Assembly (NCBI RefSeq): GCF_001428605.1
Contig: NZ_LMID01000012.1
Coordinates: 310,001-374,000, forward strand
Reading direction: 5' to 3'
From: Sphingomonas sp. Root720
GTDB lineage: Bacteria > Pseudomonadota > Alphaproteobacteria > Sphingomonadales > Sphingomonadaceae
Length of the DNA stretch: 64,000 nucleotides
Shown here: positions 55,585 to 63,446 of the stretch, piece by piece
Layout: each line of letters begins with the position of its first letter
Position numbering within the stretch: the stretch's first letter is position 1
Made by a program: the position numbers and the translations under genes
The notes under the pieces: generated by a model
What the model saw: the letters and a program-made list of their open reading frames with translations, nothing else
Databases searched by the model: none
Told to the model about the DNA's origin: nothing

Positions 55585-55640
55585 TTTGCCGGATAAGGCA
55601 AATGTGAACTTGCGGACTTGCGAAGTCACTATTTGCAAAA
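55585..55640. promoter_or_regulatory. cluster of TTTGC/GCAAA elements, candidate PccR/ScfR operator
   Basis: TTTGCC (55585-55590) and GGCAAA (55597-55602) form an inverted repeat with a six-base spacer; CTTGCGGA and CTTGCGAA (55609-55624) are tandem; TTTGCAAA is perfect at 55632-55639. TTTGCAAA-like sequences are, from memory, the sites of RamB and of Rhodobacter PccR, both ScfR-family regulators. The cluster lies 48-103 bases before the pccB ATG, opposite the divergent ScfR gene. Confidence 0.7.
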
Positions 55641-55658
55641 TGGCGGCTGCGCCTTTTC

Positions 55659-55756
55659 CGTCACCCCAGCGAAGGCTGGGATCTCAGGAGATGGGGGTCT
55701 CAGGAGATGAGGTGCTGTCTTCATCTCACGAGATGCCAGCCTGCGCTGGTATGACG
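55659..55756. repeat. REP-like element between pccB and its regulator
   Basis: Arms CGTCACCCCAGCGAAGGCTG (55659) and CCAGCCTGCGCTGGTATGAC (ending near 55755) enclose three GGAGATG-type repeats. Same family as at 20.2, 40.3 and 42.6 kb. Confidence 0.78.
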
Positions 55757-55783
55757 GCAATGATGACGGTGGAAGGACAGGCA

Positions 55784-57205
55784 ATGGCACGACGGACCGG
55801 AACCCGCCTCTTCGCAGGGCATGAGCTGCGCGCACTCCGCCAGCGGGTCGGACTCGGCCAGGCGGCGATGGCGGCGCGGGTCGGGCTGTCGGTCTCCTAT
55901 CTGTCGCAGCTCGAGAATGACGACCGGCCGATCACCCCGACGGTGGGGGAAGCCTTCGCCAAGGCCTTCCCGATCGACTGGAACCGCGACACCGTGGGCG
56001 ATGCCGAGCGGCGACTGGCGACGCTGCGAGAGGCCTTCGCCGATCCGCTGTTCGCCACCGCCGAGATCGGGCCGCAGCTGCTTCATCGCATGGTCGAGCA
56101 GCAGCCTTTCTTCGCCGACCAGTTCGTCCGCCTCCACGACGCATGGCGCCGTGCCGAGGAACGGCTCCAGCTGGTCGACGACCGGATCGCCAGCGGGGTG
56201 CCCGGCGACGACCGGCTGCCCTGGGAGGAGGTGCGCGACTGGTTTCACGAGGAGGGCAATTATGTCGACGTCATCGACCGCGCCGCCGAGGCGCTGGCCG
56301 AGGATCTCGACGCCGAGCCGCTGCCCGAGGCGCTGATCGCCCACGCGCTCAAGCAGCGCCACGGGGTCGATACGCTGACCGCCGCCGATGACGGCGGGGG
56401 GATGCTGCGGCGCTTCGACCCGGCGCGCGGGCTGCTCACGATCGGGTCGGCGCAGCCGCCCGAGACGCGGCGCTTCATGATGGCGCACCAGCTCGTCCAG
56501 CTGGACCTGCGCCGAGAGATCGCTTCGGTCGCGACCGAGGCGCGCTTCCGCGCGGCCGAGGCCTGGCCGCTGCTCTCGGTCGGCCTCGCCAACTATGCGG
56601 CCGGCGCGCTGCTGATGCCCTATCGCCGCTTCCGCGACACCGCGCGCGGGCTGCGCCACGACATCGACCGGCTGTGCCAGCGGTTCGGGGTCAGCTTCGA
56701 ACAGGCTTGCCACCGCCTGTCCACCCTGCAGCGGCCCGCCGAGCGCGGCATCCCCTTCTTCTTCTGCCGGGTCGACATGGCGGGCAACATCACCAAGCGC
56801 CATTCGGCGACCCGGCTGCAATTCGCGCGCTTCGGCGGCGCCTGCCCGCTGTGGATCGTCCATGAGGCGGTGGCGATCCCCGACCGCATCCTCGTCCAGC
56901 TCGCCGAGATGCCGGACGGGGTGCGCTACGTGTCGATGGCCAAGGGGCTGGTCAAGCCGTCGGGCAGCTTCACCCGCGCGCCGCGCCGCTTCGCGGTCGC
57001 CCTCGGCTGCGAGGTCGAGCATGCCCGCGACTTCATCTACGCCGACGCGCTCGACATCGAGCATCGCGGCGCGGTCACCCCGATCGGCATCTCGTGCCGC
57101 CTCTGCCCGCGCGAGCATTGCGATCAGCGCGCCTTCCCGCCCGCCGGACGGCCGATCGAGGTAGACGCCGACCGGCGCGACGTGGTGCCGTACCGGCTGC
57201 GCTGA
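55784..57205 (+). CDS. ScfR-family regulator, probably PccR-like
   Basis: A 473-residue XRE-type regulator. Residues about 12-65 form a helix-turn-helix (ELRALRQRVGLGQAAMAARV, then LSVSYLSQLENDDRP); the middle has a degenerate peptidase-like motif (FMMAHQLVQLDL, where an active HExxH would be); the C-terminal part is the DUF2083-type acyl-CoA-sensing domain with cysteines in FFFCRVD and CRLCPREHCDQRAFPP. In Rhodobacter, PccR of this family controls pccB in response to propionyl-CoA. The ATG at 55784 follows GGAAGGACAGG. Adjacent to pccB and facing away from it, it likely controls the propionate operon. Confidence 0.88.
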   Translation: MARRTGTRLFAGHELRALRQRVGLGQAAMAARVGLSVSYLSQLENDDRPITPTVGEAFAKAFPIDWNRDTVGDAERRLATLREAFADPLFATAEIGPQLLHRMVEQQPFFADQFVRLHDAWRRAEERLQLVDDRIASGVPGDDRLPWEEVRDWFHEEGNYVDVIDRAAEALAEDLDAEPLPEALIAHALKQRHGVDTLTAADDGGGMLRRFDPARGLLTIGSAQPPETRRFMMAHQLVQLDLRREIASVATEARFRAAEAWPLLSVGLANYAAGALLMPYRRFRDTARGLRHDIDRLCQRFGVSFEQACHRLSTLQRPAERGIPFFFCRVDMAGNITKRHSATRLQFARFGGACPLWIVHEAVAIPDRILVQLAEMPDGVRYVSMAKGLVKPSGSFTRAPRRFAVALGCEVEHARDFIYADALDIEHRGAVTPIGISCRLCPREHCDQRAFPPAGRPIEVDADRRDVVPYRLR

Positions 57206-57302
57206 GAATTTCCCGCCCGGACAATCCCACCGCGAAAATTCTTGCCGCGCCCCAGGGCGGCGGGTGTAGGCTGGGCCGTCAGAAGGGGAGAGGTTCAGGG
57301 AC

Positions 57303-57785
57303 ATGCGACCCGTCACCCGCGCCATCGTCACAGCCACCGCGCTGTCGGGCTCGCTCGACCTGCTCAGCGCCTTCGCCTTCAGCGCGGTCAAGGGCGTCGG
57401 CCCGCTCCGCGTGCTGCAGGGCGTCGCCGCGGGGCCGTTCGGCGATCCGATGCTCCGGGGGACGAGCGCCCCCGTGGCGCTCGCGGGGCTGATCGTCCAT
57501 TATGCGCTGATGACAGTGATGGTGACGCTGTTCGTCGCCGCTGCCTCGCTGCTGCCCTTCGTCCGCCGCAGGCCGCTGCTGTGGGGCACGGTCTACGGCC
57601 TCGGCCTCTATCTGCTGATGTACTGGATCGTGCTGCCGCTGCGCTGGCCCGGGCTGTTCCCGCGCACGGGCGCCTGGGACGTCGGCAATGCGCTCTTCTC
57701 GCATTTGCTGTGCGTCGGTCTGCCGATGGGTTGGGTGATCGGCCGCATCGAAGGGGACCAGCTCGGAGGGGAGCCGGACCGCTGA
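57303..57785 (+). CDS. four-helix membrane protein of unknown function
   Basis: A 160-residue protein with four hydrophobic segments at about residues 8-30, 58-85, 92-118 and 130-147, separated by short loops. The loop GPFGDPMLRGTSAPV after the first segment is Gly/Pro-rich. The layout is like YagU/DUF1440-type inner-membrane proteins, but no signature was recognised. GAGG stands before the ATG. It is convergent with a small-protein operon. Confidence 0.65.
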   Translation: MRPVTRAIVTATALSGSLDLLSAFAFSAVKGVGPLRVLQGVAAGPFGDPMLRGTSAPVALAGLIVHYALMTVMVTLFVAAASLLPFVRRRPLLWGTVYGLGLYLLMYWIVLPLRWPGLFPRTGAWDVGNALFSHLLCVGLPMGWVIGRIEGDQLGGEPDR

Positions 57786-57792
57786 CGCGCTG

Positions 57793-58035
57793 TCAGTCGG
57801 GTATATCGTCGCGCCGGATCAGCGCGCGCAGGTCGGCGGCGCGAATATAGCGCTCGGCGTCGGTGATGATCGTGAAGCGCCACAATTCTTCCGTGTCCTG
57901 GGCCGCGACATGCCGCGTCACCTCGGCAAGCGTGCCCTTCATGATCTCGTCGGAGGCGCGTGGCCCCGAGCGGCTGCGCCCATGCGCGGGCAGCTTCACC
58001 AGCCGCACGGGCTCGTCCCAGGTTTCGCCGTTCAT
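57793..58035 (-). CDS. small hypothetical protein, third gene of small-protein operon
   Basis: An 80-residue soluble protein with mixed helix/strand character (KGTLAEVTRHVAAQDTEELW followed by RFTIITDAERYI). No domain recognised. GAGG lies seven bases before the ATG, and its start overlaps the stop of the upstream gene as ATGA, so it is translated with it. Function unknown. Confidence 0.68.
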   Translation of the reverse strand: MNGETWDEPVRLVKLPAHGRSRSGPRASDEIMKGTLAEVTRHVAAQDTEELWRFTIITDAERYIRAADLRALIRRDDIPD

Positions 58036-58325
58036 GACCGGTCCTCGATTTCGGCATAGTCGATGTTGAGGGTCGCCGACCGGGGAGCCCGCGCATGTTG
58101 CCGCTGCGCGACCCGGCCGATGGCGGCCTGGTGATCCTCGAGGATCGACCGGGCGGTCTCGGCCGATATCTCGCTGCGGTCCTTCCCGACCACCGCCGCC
58201 AGCGCAGCGCGCGTGACGAAGATCGACAGGCTACCCGCGGGTCCGTGGGCCGGAATGGAAATCCCGTCCCCGTCGCGCACCCAGACCGCGTCGGCGAGGT
58301 GGAGAACGACGTCGGAGGTCGTCAT
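58032..58325 (-). CDS. small hypothetical protein, second gene of small-protein operon
   Basis: A 97-residue protein with a beta-rich first part (DVVLHLADAVWVRDGDGISI) and a helical C-terminal half (TARSILEDHQAAIGRVAQRQ). It resembles small DUF1488-like proteins in size and texture, but this is only an impression. The ATG at 58325 is preferred because AAAGGCGG precedes it. It overlaps the downstream gene by four bases. Function unknown. Confidence 0.65.
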   Translation of the reverse strand: MTTSDVVLHLADAVWVRDGDGISIPAHGPAGSLSIFVTRAALAAVVGKDRSEISAETARSILEDHQAAIGRVAQRQHARAPRSATLNIDYAEIEDRS

Positions 58326-58395
58326 GATCCGCCTTTGCCGGGCCATTCCGTGGGCCGGAAGCGGGCATTGTCCGTCGAAGAAGAAAGGCCGGGCG

Positions 58396-58569
58396 TCAAA
58401 GAAGGAAGGCCGGGGATTTCGTCTTCTGCATCCGCTGCCGCACCGCGTTGATGCGGACGGCGTAAAGCGAAGCCAGCCCCATATGGGCGGCACGCGCCTC
58501 GATGTTCGCTGCGGCCTTCGCGTTGATCAGGGAAATCTGATGGCGCTGATAGAGATCGTTGAGGTCCAT
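58396..58569 (-). CDS. 57-residue helical protein, first gene of small-protein operon
   Basis: Read directly from the minus strand: ATG at 58569, stop TGA at 58396. The protein begins MDLNDLYQRHQISLINAKAA and continues as a basic, mostly helical chain (HMGLASLYAVRINAVRQR), ending KSPAFLL. GGGAG lies seven bases before the ATG, a good ribosome site, and the start matches small sphingomonad proteins that I recall opening similarly with MNLN or MDLN. It precedes two overlapping small genes. Function unknown; a regulatory or adaptor peptide is possible. Confidence 0.7.
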   Translation of the reverse strand: MDLNDLYQRHQISLINAKAAANIEARAAHMGLASLYAVRINAVRQRMQKTKSPAFLL

Positions 58570-58711
58570 GACAGACTCCCATCATTGCAAGCGGGAGCGC
58601 GCTAAGTCTCTCAGCCACCGACGCTCGTTCAGGAATCGGTGATGCACCCTCATAGCATGGACGGCCGATTTTCGATACCGGAATCGGCCCGCCGGGGTCG
58701 TCCGCCCGCCC

Positions 58712-59596
58712 TCACGCCTCCGAGGAAGCGTCCTCGGGCGATGCCGTCGACACCTCGACATCGACGACCATGTCGCCCGTACCGTCGCCGGAAAAACTGC
58801 CGGTCACGGGCAGAATCAGCGAAATGTCGCTCGCGACGGCGACGGGCACCAGATTGAAGCCGCCCACGGTCCGATTGGTCGGGTCGAACGCGATCCAGCC
58901 GGACCCGGGCACATAGACCTCGGCCCAGGCATGGGTCGAACCGGCCCCGCGCACCTCGTCCCCCGCGCCCGCCGGGCTGTGGAGATAGCCCGAGACGGCC
59001 CTCGCGCCGAAGCCGAGGCTGCGTGCCGCCGCGACGAACAGCATCGCCAGGTCGCGGCACGATCCGCGGCCGTTCCGCAAGGTCCAGCACGGATCCTGCG
59101 TCCCTTCCTCGTCGCGCGACATATAGGCGATCGCGGCCCCCGTGCCGGCGTTGAGGTCCTTGAGCAGGGCCAGCGTGTCGGTCGGAACGCCGGCGACAAA
59201 GCCGCGCGCCCATCGGTGCAGGCTGCCGTCCGGATCGGCCGGCGGAACCGCCAGCGCCCCCAGTTCGGACCATGTGCGGTCTGGATAGAGGAAGGGGAAG
59301 GCCATCGCCGAAGGATCGATCGGGAAGACCGGCCATGGTTCGGCATCGAGGTCGATCGTCGCGACGCTCTGGATGACGAGATGGTCGGTAGGCTCGCCGA
59401 AGCTCGCCGTCACTATGCCATTGCCATAGACGTCGTCGGACCAGCTCAGCTGGGGCTCGGGCGATATGCTCAGCGCGAACGACCGCAACTCCACGCCCCG
59501 GCTCTGCCGGGGCCTCAGCATCAGCCGATGCTGGCCCAGCGTCACCCGTCCGGCGTAGCGATAGGAGGTCCGGTGGCGAACGACCAGACGCTGCAC
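58712..59596 (-). CDS. transglutaminase-like cysteine protease-fold protein
   Basis: A 294-residue protein with a bacterial transglutaminase N-terminal domain (VVRHRTSYRYAGRVTLGQHR, beta-rich) and a C-terminal transglutaminase-like core. The catalytic triad is visible: Cys in NGRGSCRDLAMLF, His in GSTHAWAEVY and Asp in WIAFDPTNRTV. Such proteins are peptidases or amidases acting on unknown substrates. The start is GTG at 59596, five bases after the TAG of the upstream small gene, so both are likely co-transcribed. Confidence 0.9.
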   Translation of the reverse strand: MQRLVVRHRTSYRYAGRVTLGQHRLMLRPRQSRGVELRSFALSISPEPQLSWSDDVYGNGIVTASFGEPTDHLVIQSVATIDLDAEPWPVFPIDPSAMAFPFLYPDRTWSELGALAVPPADPDGSLHRWARGFVAGVPTDTLALLKDLNAGTGAAIAYMSRDEEGTQDPCWTLRNGRGSCRDLAMLFVAAARSLGFGARAVSGYLHSPAGAGDEVRGAGSTHAWAEVYVPGSGWIAFDPTNRTVGGFNLVPVAVASDISLILPVTGSFSGDGTGDMVVDVEVSTASPEDASSEA

Positions 59597-59601
59597 GCGG
59601 T

Positions 59602-59847
59602 CTAGGCTGCCAGGATACGGTCGGGATTCTCGCTGGCGTCCCGGTCGCGGTCGGCCTGCAGCTCGGGACCGGCGGTCTCGCCGGACCGGGCGTGCCGTGC
59701 CTCGCGGCGCTCGGCCACCATGGCTTCGTTGGCCCACGCGCTGGCAGCGGCTTCGGCGATCCTCCGGACGTTGTCGAGCGGGGTGTCCGACGCCAGGGCG
59801 CGTTGACGGGCTTCCTGGGTGCGGCAAAGGGTCGAGGTCGGATACAT
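59602..59847 (-). CDS. small hydrophilic hypothetical protein
   Basis: An 81-residue, charged, helical protein starting MYPTSTLCRTQEARQRALAS, a start shared by small sphingomonad proteins that I recall. A central helix (LDNVRRIAEAAASAWANEAM) is followed by an acidic/basic disordered tail. GGGAG lies eight bases before the ATG. It sits immediately before the transglutaminase-like gene and behind a strongly structured leader. Function unknown. Confidence 0.7.
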   Translation of the reverse strand: MYPTSTLCRTQEARQRALASDTPLDNVRRIAEAAASAWANEAMVAERREARHARSGETAGPELQADRDRDASENPDRILAA

Positions 59848-60115
59848 TGAAAATCTCCCGGGAGGGCCGACGGATTGCCATGAACCGGCGCTTCGCAGCG
59901 CCGGCGATCGAACGGTCGGTGTTTTTCCGGGCCGGAGCCCGGAAGATACCGATCACATGGCAGGTTTTCGGCGAATATCGGCGGCCAGCGTATCGATCCA
60001 ACGAGGGACGAGCGCTTTTGTGCCGCGCGGCGCGAATAAACTTCGGATCGTGCCGGAAACCGGCCGGGGGCGAAATGCGGTCGGCAAGACCGCCGATCCC
60101 CGCGCCGGGTTAGGA
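59848..60115 (-). other. strongly structured non-coding region (candidate leader or ncRNA)
   Basis: No gene seen. Four perfect hairpins lie in 268 bases: 59885-59904 (8-bp stem), 59925-59944 (8-bp), 60052-60064 (5-bp) and 60077-60093 (6-bp). Read as minus-strand RNA, the first two have loops GCGA (GNRA type) and UCCG closed by C-G (UNCG type), both very stable tetraloops; on the plus strand the loops are ordinary. This favours a minus-strand transcript upstream of the 59847 gene. Confidence 0.5.
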
Positions 60116-60463
60116 TCAGCCGGCGACGGGCAGCCGGATCGACCCGTCGGGCTCATGGTCGAGCGGGCCATAAGCGAGCACCGAGTCGAGGGTCAGGGCG
60201 CCGTAGAGATGGGGGAAGAGCTCGCCGCCGCGCGACGGTTCCCAGCGCAGCGCGTCGCCGAGTACCGACAGGTCGACCGCGACGACGGACAGATCGTCCT
60301 TGCCCGCGAAATGCCGGGCGATCGTCTCGCCGAGCTGGGCCGCGGTCGACATGTGGATATAGCCGTCGGCCAGGTCGATCGGCGCGCCGGCGAAACTGCC
60401 GTCGGTCTCGAGCTGCACCATCTCGTCGGCGAGCAGCACCTTGTAGGCGACCATGTCGGGCAT
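60116..60463 (-). CDS. DUF952-family protein
   Basis: A 115-residue protein of the DUF952 family, which resembles ADP-ribosyltransferase-like folds but has no established function. Typical segments: AYKVLLADEMVQLETDG, IDLADGYIHMSTAAQLGETI and the C-terminal GELFPHLYGAL. The ATG at 60463 is chosen because GGAG precedes it by nine bases; starts at 60478 and 60454 are also possible. It follows the hydroxyacyl-CoA dehydrogenase gene by 31 bases. Confidence 0.87.
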   Translation of the reverse strand: MPDMVAYKVLLADEMVQLETDGSFAGAPIDLADGYIHMSTAAQLGETIARHFAGKDDLSVVAVDLSVLGDALRWEPSRGGELFPHLYGALTLDSVLAYGPLDHEPDGSIRLPVAG

Positions 60464-60476
60464 CGGCGCGTTCTCC

Positions 60477-60510
60477 ATCAGAAGCTCGGGACCATCAAAA
60501 GCTCGGGACC
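60477..60510. repeat. 17-bp tandem duplication at the end of the dehydrogenase gene
   Basis: ATCAGAAGCTCGGGACC (60477-60493) is followed directly by ATCAAAAGCTCGGGACC (60494-60510), differing at one base. The second unit contains the stop and final codons of the dehydrogenase; the first looks like a duplicated copy downstream. Confidence 0.8.
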
Positions 60511-61364
60511 GGCTTCTCGCCCGAATAGTCGTAGAAGCCCTTGCCGGTCTTGCGGCCGAGCCAGCCGGCCTCGACCAGCTTTGCAAGGATCGGCGCCGGG
60601 CGATATTTGGGATCGCCGAAATCCTCCTGGAAGATCTTGAGGATCTCGAGGATCGTGTCGAGGCCGATCATGTCGGCCAGGGTCAGCGGCCCCATCGGAT
60701 GCCCGAGGCCCAGCTTCACGCCCGCGTCGATGTCGGGGATCGAGGCGAGCCGCTCGCCCGCCGCGAAACAGGCTTCGTTGAGCAGCGGCAGCAGGATGCG
60801 GTTGACGACGAAGCCGGGGCTGTCGGCGGCGACGATCGTCGCCTTGCCGGTGCGGCGGCCGAATTCCTCGGCGGTCGCGACCGCGGCAGGGCCGGTGGCG
60901 AGGCCCTTGATCAGCTCGAGCAGCGGCATCAGCGGCACCGGATTGAAGAAGTGCATGCCGATGAAGCGTTCGGGATCGGTCGACGCCTGGGCGAGCCGGG
61001 TGATCGAGATCGACGAGGTATTGGTGGCGAGGATCGCGTGGGGGGCGAGCACCTTGCCGATCGTCTCGAAGATGGCGCGCTTGACCGTCTCGCGCTCGGT
61101 CGCGGCCTCGATGATCAGGTCGGCGGCGCGCATCGCCTCGAGATCGCCGACCGGCTCGATCAGCCCGGCGGCGGCATCGCGCTTGGCCGCGTCCAGCTTG
61201 CCGCGCTCGACCGCCTTGTCGAGCATCCTGACGATGCCGGCCTTGCCCTTGGCGGCGACATCGATCGACACGTCGGACAGGAGGACCTTCAGCCCCGCCT
61301 GGGCCGCGATCTGCGCGATGCCCGCGCCCATCTGCCCCGCGCCGACGACTCCGATGATGTCCAT
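60495..61364 (-). CDS. 3-hydroxybutyryl-CoA dehydrogenase
   Basis: NAD-dependent oxidation of 3-hydroxyacyl-CoA, in fatty-acid or hydroxybutyrate metabolism. The 289-residue protein has the Rossmann start [20 protein letters not shown], the [15 protein letters not shown] segment, the catalytic His in [16 protein letters not shown], and [26 protein letters not shown] precedes the ATG at 61364. A 17-bp tandem duplication lies across the stop codon. Short-chain preference is inferred from similarity to HBD proteins. Confidence 0.94.
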   Translation of the reverse strand: MDIIGVVGAGQMGAGIAQIAAQAGLKVLLSDVSIDVAAKGKAGIVRMLDKAVERGKLDAAKRDAAAGLIEPVGDLEAMRAADLIIEAATERETVKRAIFETIGKVLAPHAILATNTSSISITRLAQASTDPERFIGMHFFNPVPLMPLLELIKGLATGPAAVATAEEFGRRTGKATIVAADSPGFVVNRILLPLLNEACFAAGERLASIPDIDAGVKLGLGHPMGPLTLADMIGLDTILEILKIFQEDFGDPKYRPAPILAKLVEAGWLGRKTGKGFYDYSGEKPVPSF

Positions 61365-61399
61365 GATCTTCCCTCCGACGACTCCGTCCGGGCCGCCTG

Positions 61400-62548
61400 T
61401 TATCGGGGGACGGAGGCCGCCGCAATCTCCGCGTCCCATTCGGCGGCGACATCCTGATCCTTTTCACAGGCCCGCCGAAGCGCCCGTTCGGCCGCGAAAC
61501 CGGCGGGATCGAGCCGCCCGAGCGCCCAGGCCGCCGCCCCGCGCACCACCGGCGCGGGATCGTCGAGCAGCGCGGCGACGAGCGGAAGCAGCCGGGGCAG
61601 GCCGCTATTGCCGGCCGCGACCAGCGCATTGCGGACCATCCGGTCGCGCCCGATCCGCTTGATCGGCGATCCCGCGAACACCGCGCGGAAGCCGGCGTCG
61701 TCCAGGCCCAGCAGGTCCTCCAGCTCGGGCGCGGCGAGTTCGGCGCGCGCCGCGAAGGCGCGGTTGGCGGCGGCCTCCTGGGCGAACTTGTTCCAGGGGC
61801 AGACCGCCAGGCAGTCATCGCAGCCATAGATGCGGTTGCCGATCGGACCGCGGAACTCGATCGGAATCGGTCCCTTATGCTCGATGGTGAGATAGGAGAT
61901 GCAGCGCCGCGCATCGACGACATAGGGACTCGGAAAGGCGTCGGTCGGACAGGCCGCCTGGCAGGCGTCGCAGCTGCCGCAGCGATCGCCATGCGCCGCG
62001 TCGGGGGGCAGGTCGAGGCTGGTCATGATCGCACCGAGGAACAGCCAGCTGCCATGTTCGCGCGAGACGAGGTTGCTGTGCTTGCCCTGCCAGCCGATCC
62101 CGGCCGCCGCCGACAGCGGCTTCTCCATCACCGGCGCGGTGTCGACGAAGACCTTGAGCTCGCCGCCCGCGCGCTCGACCAGCCAGCGGGCGAGATGCTT
62201 GAGCGCCTTCTTGACCACGTCATGATAATCGCTGCCCTGGGCATAGACCGATATCCGGCCGATGCCGGGCTCGTCCGCCAGCCGCATCGGATCCTCGCGC
62301 GGGGCGTAGCTCATGCCCAGCATGATCAGGCTGGACGCCTCCGGCCACAGCCCCCGCGGCCGGGCGCGCTCGCCCTTGCGCGCCTCCATCCAGTCCATCG
62401 ACCCGTGCGCGCCCGATTCCAGCCAGTCGTCGAGCCGCGCGGCGCTTTCGGGCGCCGCGTCCGCGCGCGCGAAGCCGCAGACCGCGAAGCCGAGCTTCAG
62501 CGCCTCGGCCCGGATCGCCTCGCGCAGAGAGATGGGGTCGTCGGTCAT
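61400..62548 (-). CDS. queG: epoxyqueuosine reductase
   Basis: Cobalamin- and Fe-S-dependent enzyme for the last step of queuosine tRNA modification. The 382-residue protein begins [19 protein letters not shown], has the substrate/cobalamin region [39 protein letters not shown], and two 4Fe-4S motifs [12 protein letters not shown] and [12 protein letters not shown]. The C-terminal HEAT-repeat part includes [20 protein letters not shown]. The ATG at 62548 starts the family N terminus. Lies 35 bases before the dehydrogenase gene. Confidence 0.95.
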   Translation of the reverse strand: MTDDPISLREAIRAEALKLGFAVCGFARADAAPESAARLDDWLESGAHGSMDWMEARKGERARPRGLWPEASSLIMLGMSYAPREDPMRLADEPGIGRISVYAQGSDYHDVVKKALKHLARWLVERAGGELKVFVDTAPVMEKPLSAAAGIGWQGKHSNLVSREHGSWLFLGAIMTSLDLPPDAAHGDRCGSCDACQAACPTDAFPSPYVVDARRCISYLTIEHKGPIPIEFRGPIGNRIYGCDDCLAVCPWNKFAQEAAANRAFAARAELAAPELEDLLGLDDAGFRAVFAGSPIKRIGRDRMVRNALVAAGNSGLPRLLPLVAALLDDPAPVVRGAAAWALGRLDPAGFAAERALRRACEKDQDVAAEWDAEIAAASVPR

Positions 62549-62675
62549 CGCGCCGAAACTAGAGCGGACGAGCGGAAAACCAAACCGCCGTCTTTGCCGC
62601 CGGTCGTCGTGTAACCATGTCCAAGGTTGCGACGTATCTGCTTCGTCACCACATCGACAGGAGAGGAGTGGCGGG

Positions 62676-63164
62676 ATGAGGATCGATCGACGGACATTGC
62701 TGGGCGCGGGCATGGCGACCGCGGTGACGGCGGTCATCGCCGGCCGAGCCTTCTCCGCGCAGAAGCAGAGCTACGCCTTCACGCTCAGCGACGCCGAATG
62801 GCGCACGCGTCTGAGTCCCGCCGCCTATGCGGTTCTCCGCCAGGCGGCGACCGAGCGCGCCTTCACCAGCCCGCTCGACAAGGAGCACCGCACCGGCACC
62901 TTCCTGTGCGCCGGCTGCGACCTGCCGCTATTCTCGTCGCTCGCCAAGTTCGACAGCGGCACCGGCTGGCCCAGCTTCTGGCGACCGCTGCCGCGCGCCG
63001 TGGGGACCAAGACCGACTATAAGATCGGCGTCCCGCGCACCGCGGTCCATTGCAGCCGCTGCGGCGGGCATCTCGGCCATGTCTTCGACGACGGCCCGCC
63101 GCCGACGGGCAAGCGCTACTGCATGAACGGCGTGGCGCTGAGGTTCGTGCCGAAAAAGGCCTAG
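62676..63164 (+). CDS. msrB: peptide-methionine (R)-S-oxide reductase with Tat-type signal
   Basis: Reduces methionine-R-sulfoxide. The 162-residue protein has the MsrB domain: zinc cysteines in [11 protein letters not shown] and [13 protein letters not shown], the [10 protein letters not shown] segment and the catalytic Cys in [13 protein letters not shown]. The N terminus [20 protein letters not shown] has a twin-arginine motif and hydrophobic core, so it is probably exported folded to the periplasm, unusual next to the cytosolic MsrB. GGAGAGGAG precedes the ATG at 62676. Divergent from queG. Confidence 0.93.
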   Translation: MRIDRRTLLGAGMATAVTAVIAGRAFSAQKQSYAFTLSDAEWRTRLSPAAYAVLRQAATERAFTSPLDKEHRTGTFLCAGCDLPLFSSLAKFDSGTGWPSFWRPLPRAVGTKTDYKIGVPRTAVHCSRCGGHLGHVFDDGPPPTGKRYCMNGVALRFVPKKA

Positions 63165-63266
63165 AGCGCTTTCGAGGCAGATGGAAACATCTGCCGACTC
63201 GGAAATCGCGGTAAATCAATATGTTAGAGCGGCCGATCTGGTGCAATCAGATCGTGAACCGCTCTG
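63163..63266. repeat. dispersed mosaic palindrome (AGAGCG...CGCTCT element)
   Basis: Bounded by AGAGCG and CGCTCT. Inside are GGCAGATG-GAAA-CATCTGCC (63176-63195, GNRA loop) and nested stems AGAGCGG (63226) / CCGCTCT (63259) around GATCTG / CAGATC. It starts inside the msrB stop codon. Similar elements are dispersed in alphaproteobacterial genomes, from memory; no second copy is in this window. Confidence 0.55.
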
Positions 63267-63315
63267 GGCCCTTCGCCGGCTTCCTCGCCCGGACGCCGGA
63301 AACCTCGTCCGGGAT

Positions 63316-63344
63316 CGTCATGCCAGTCTTTGCCGGAGTGACGG
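63316..63344. repeat. short REP-like palindrome
   Basis: CGTCATGCCAGTCTTTGCCG followed by GAGTGACGG is a diverged, short member of the CGTCATCCC family, between msrB and the cold-shock gene. Confidence 0.5.
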
Positions 63345-63390
63345 ACAAGAGGCTGGTCGCGCTCCGGAAAAATCCGACCGCTCGAACAAG

Positions 63391-63426
63391 AAAAAGCCCG
63401 GCCTCCCCAAGGGAAGCCGGGCCTTT
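63391..63426 (-). terminator. intrinsic terminator of the cold-shock gene
   Basis: On the minus strand a 7-bp stem GCCCGGC/GCCGGGC (63416-63422 with 63396-63402) is followed by TTTTT (63391-63395), 21 bases after the stop of the cold-shock gene. Confidence 0.8.
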
Positions 63427-63446
63427 CGTTCAGCGAAGTGACCCGA

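Noticed and set aside
58322-58618. 98-codon minus-strand frame in the small-protein region
   Set aside because: Low-complexity composition, no ribosome site and conflict with the 57-codon gene, which has a good GGGAG site and a plausible helical protein.
59953-60171. 72-codon minus-strand frame between DUF952 and the small gene
   Set aside because: Ser/Pro/Arg-rich with no coding character; the DNA is dominated by perfect hairpins and overlaps the end of the DUF952 gene.
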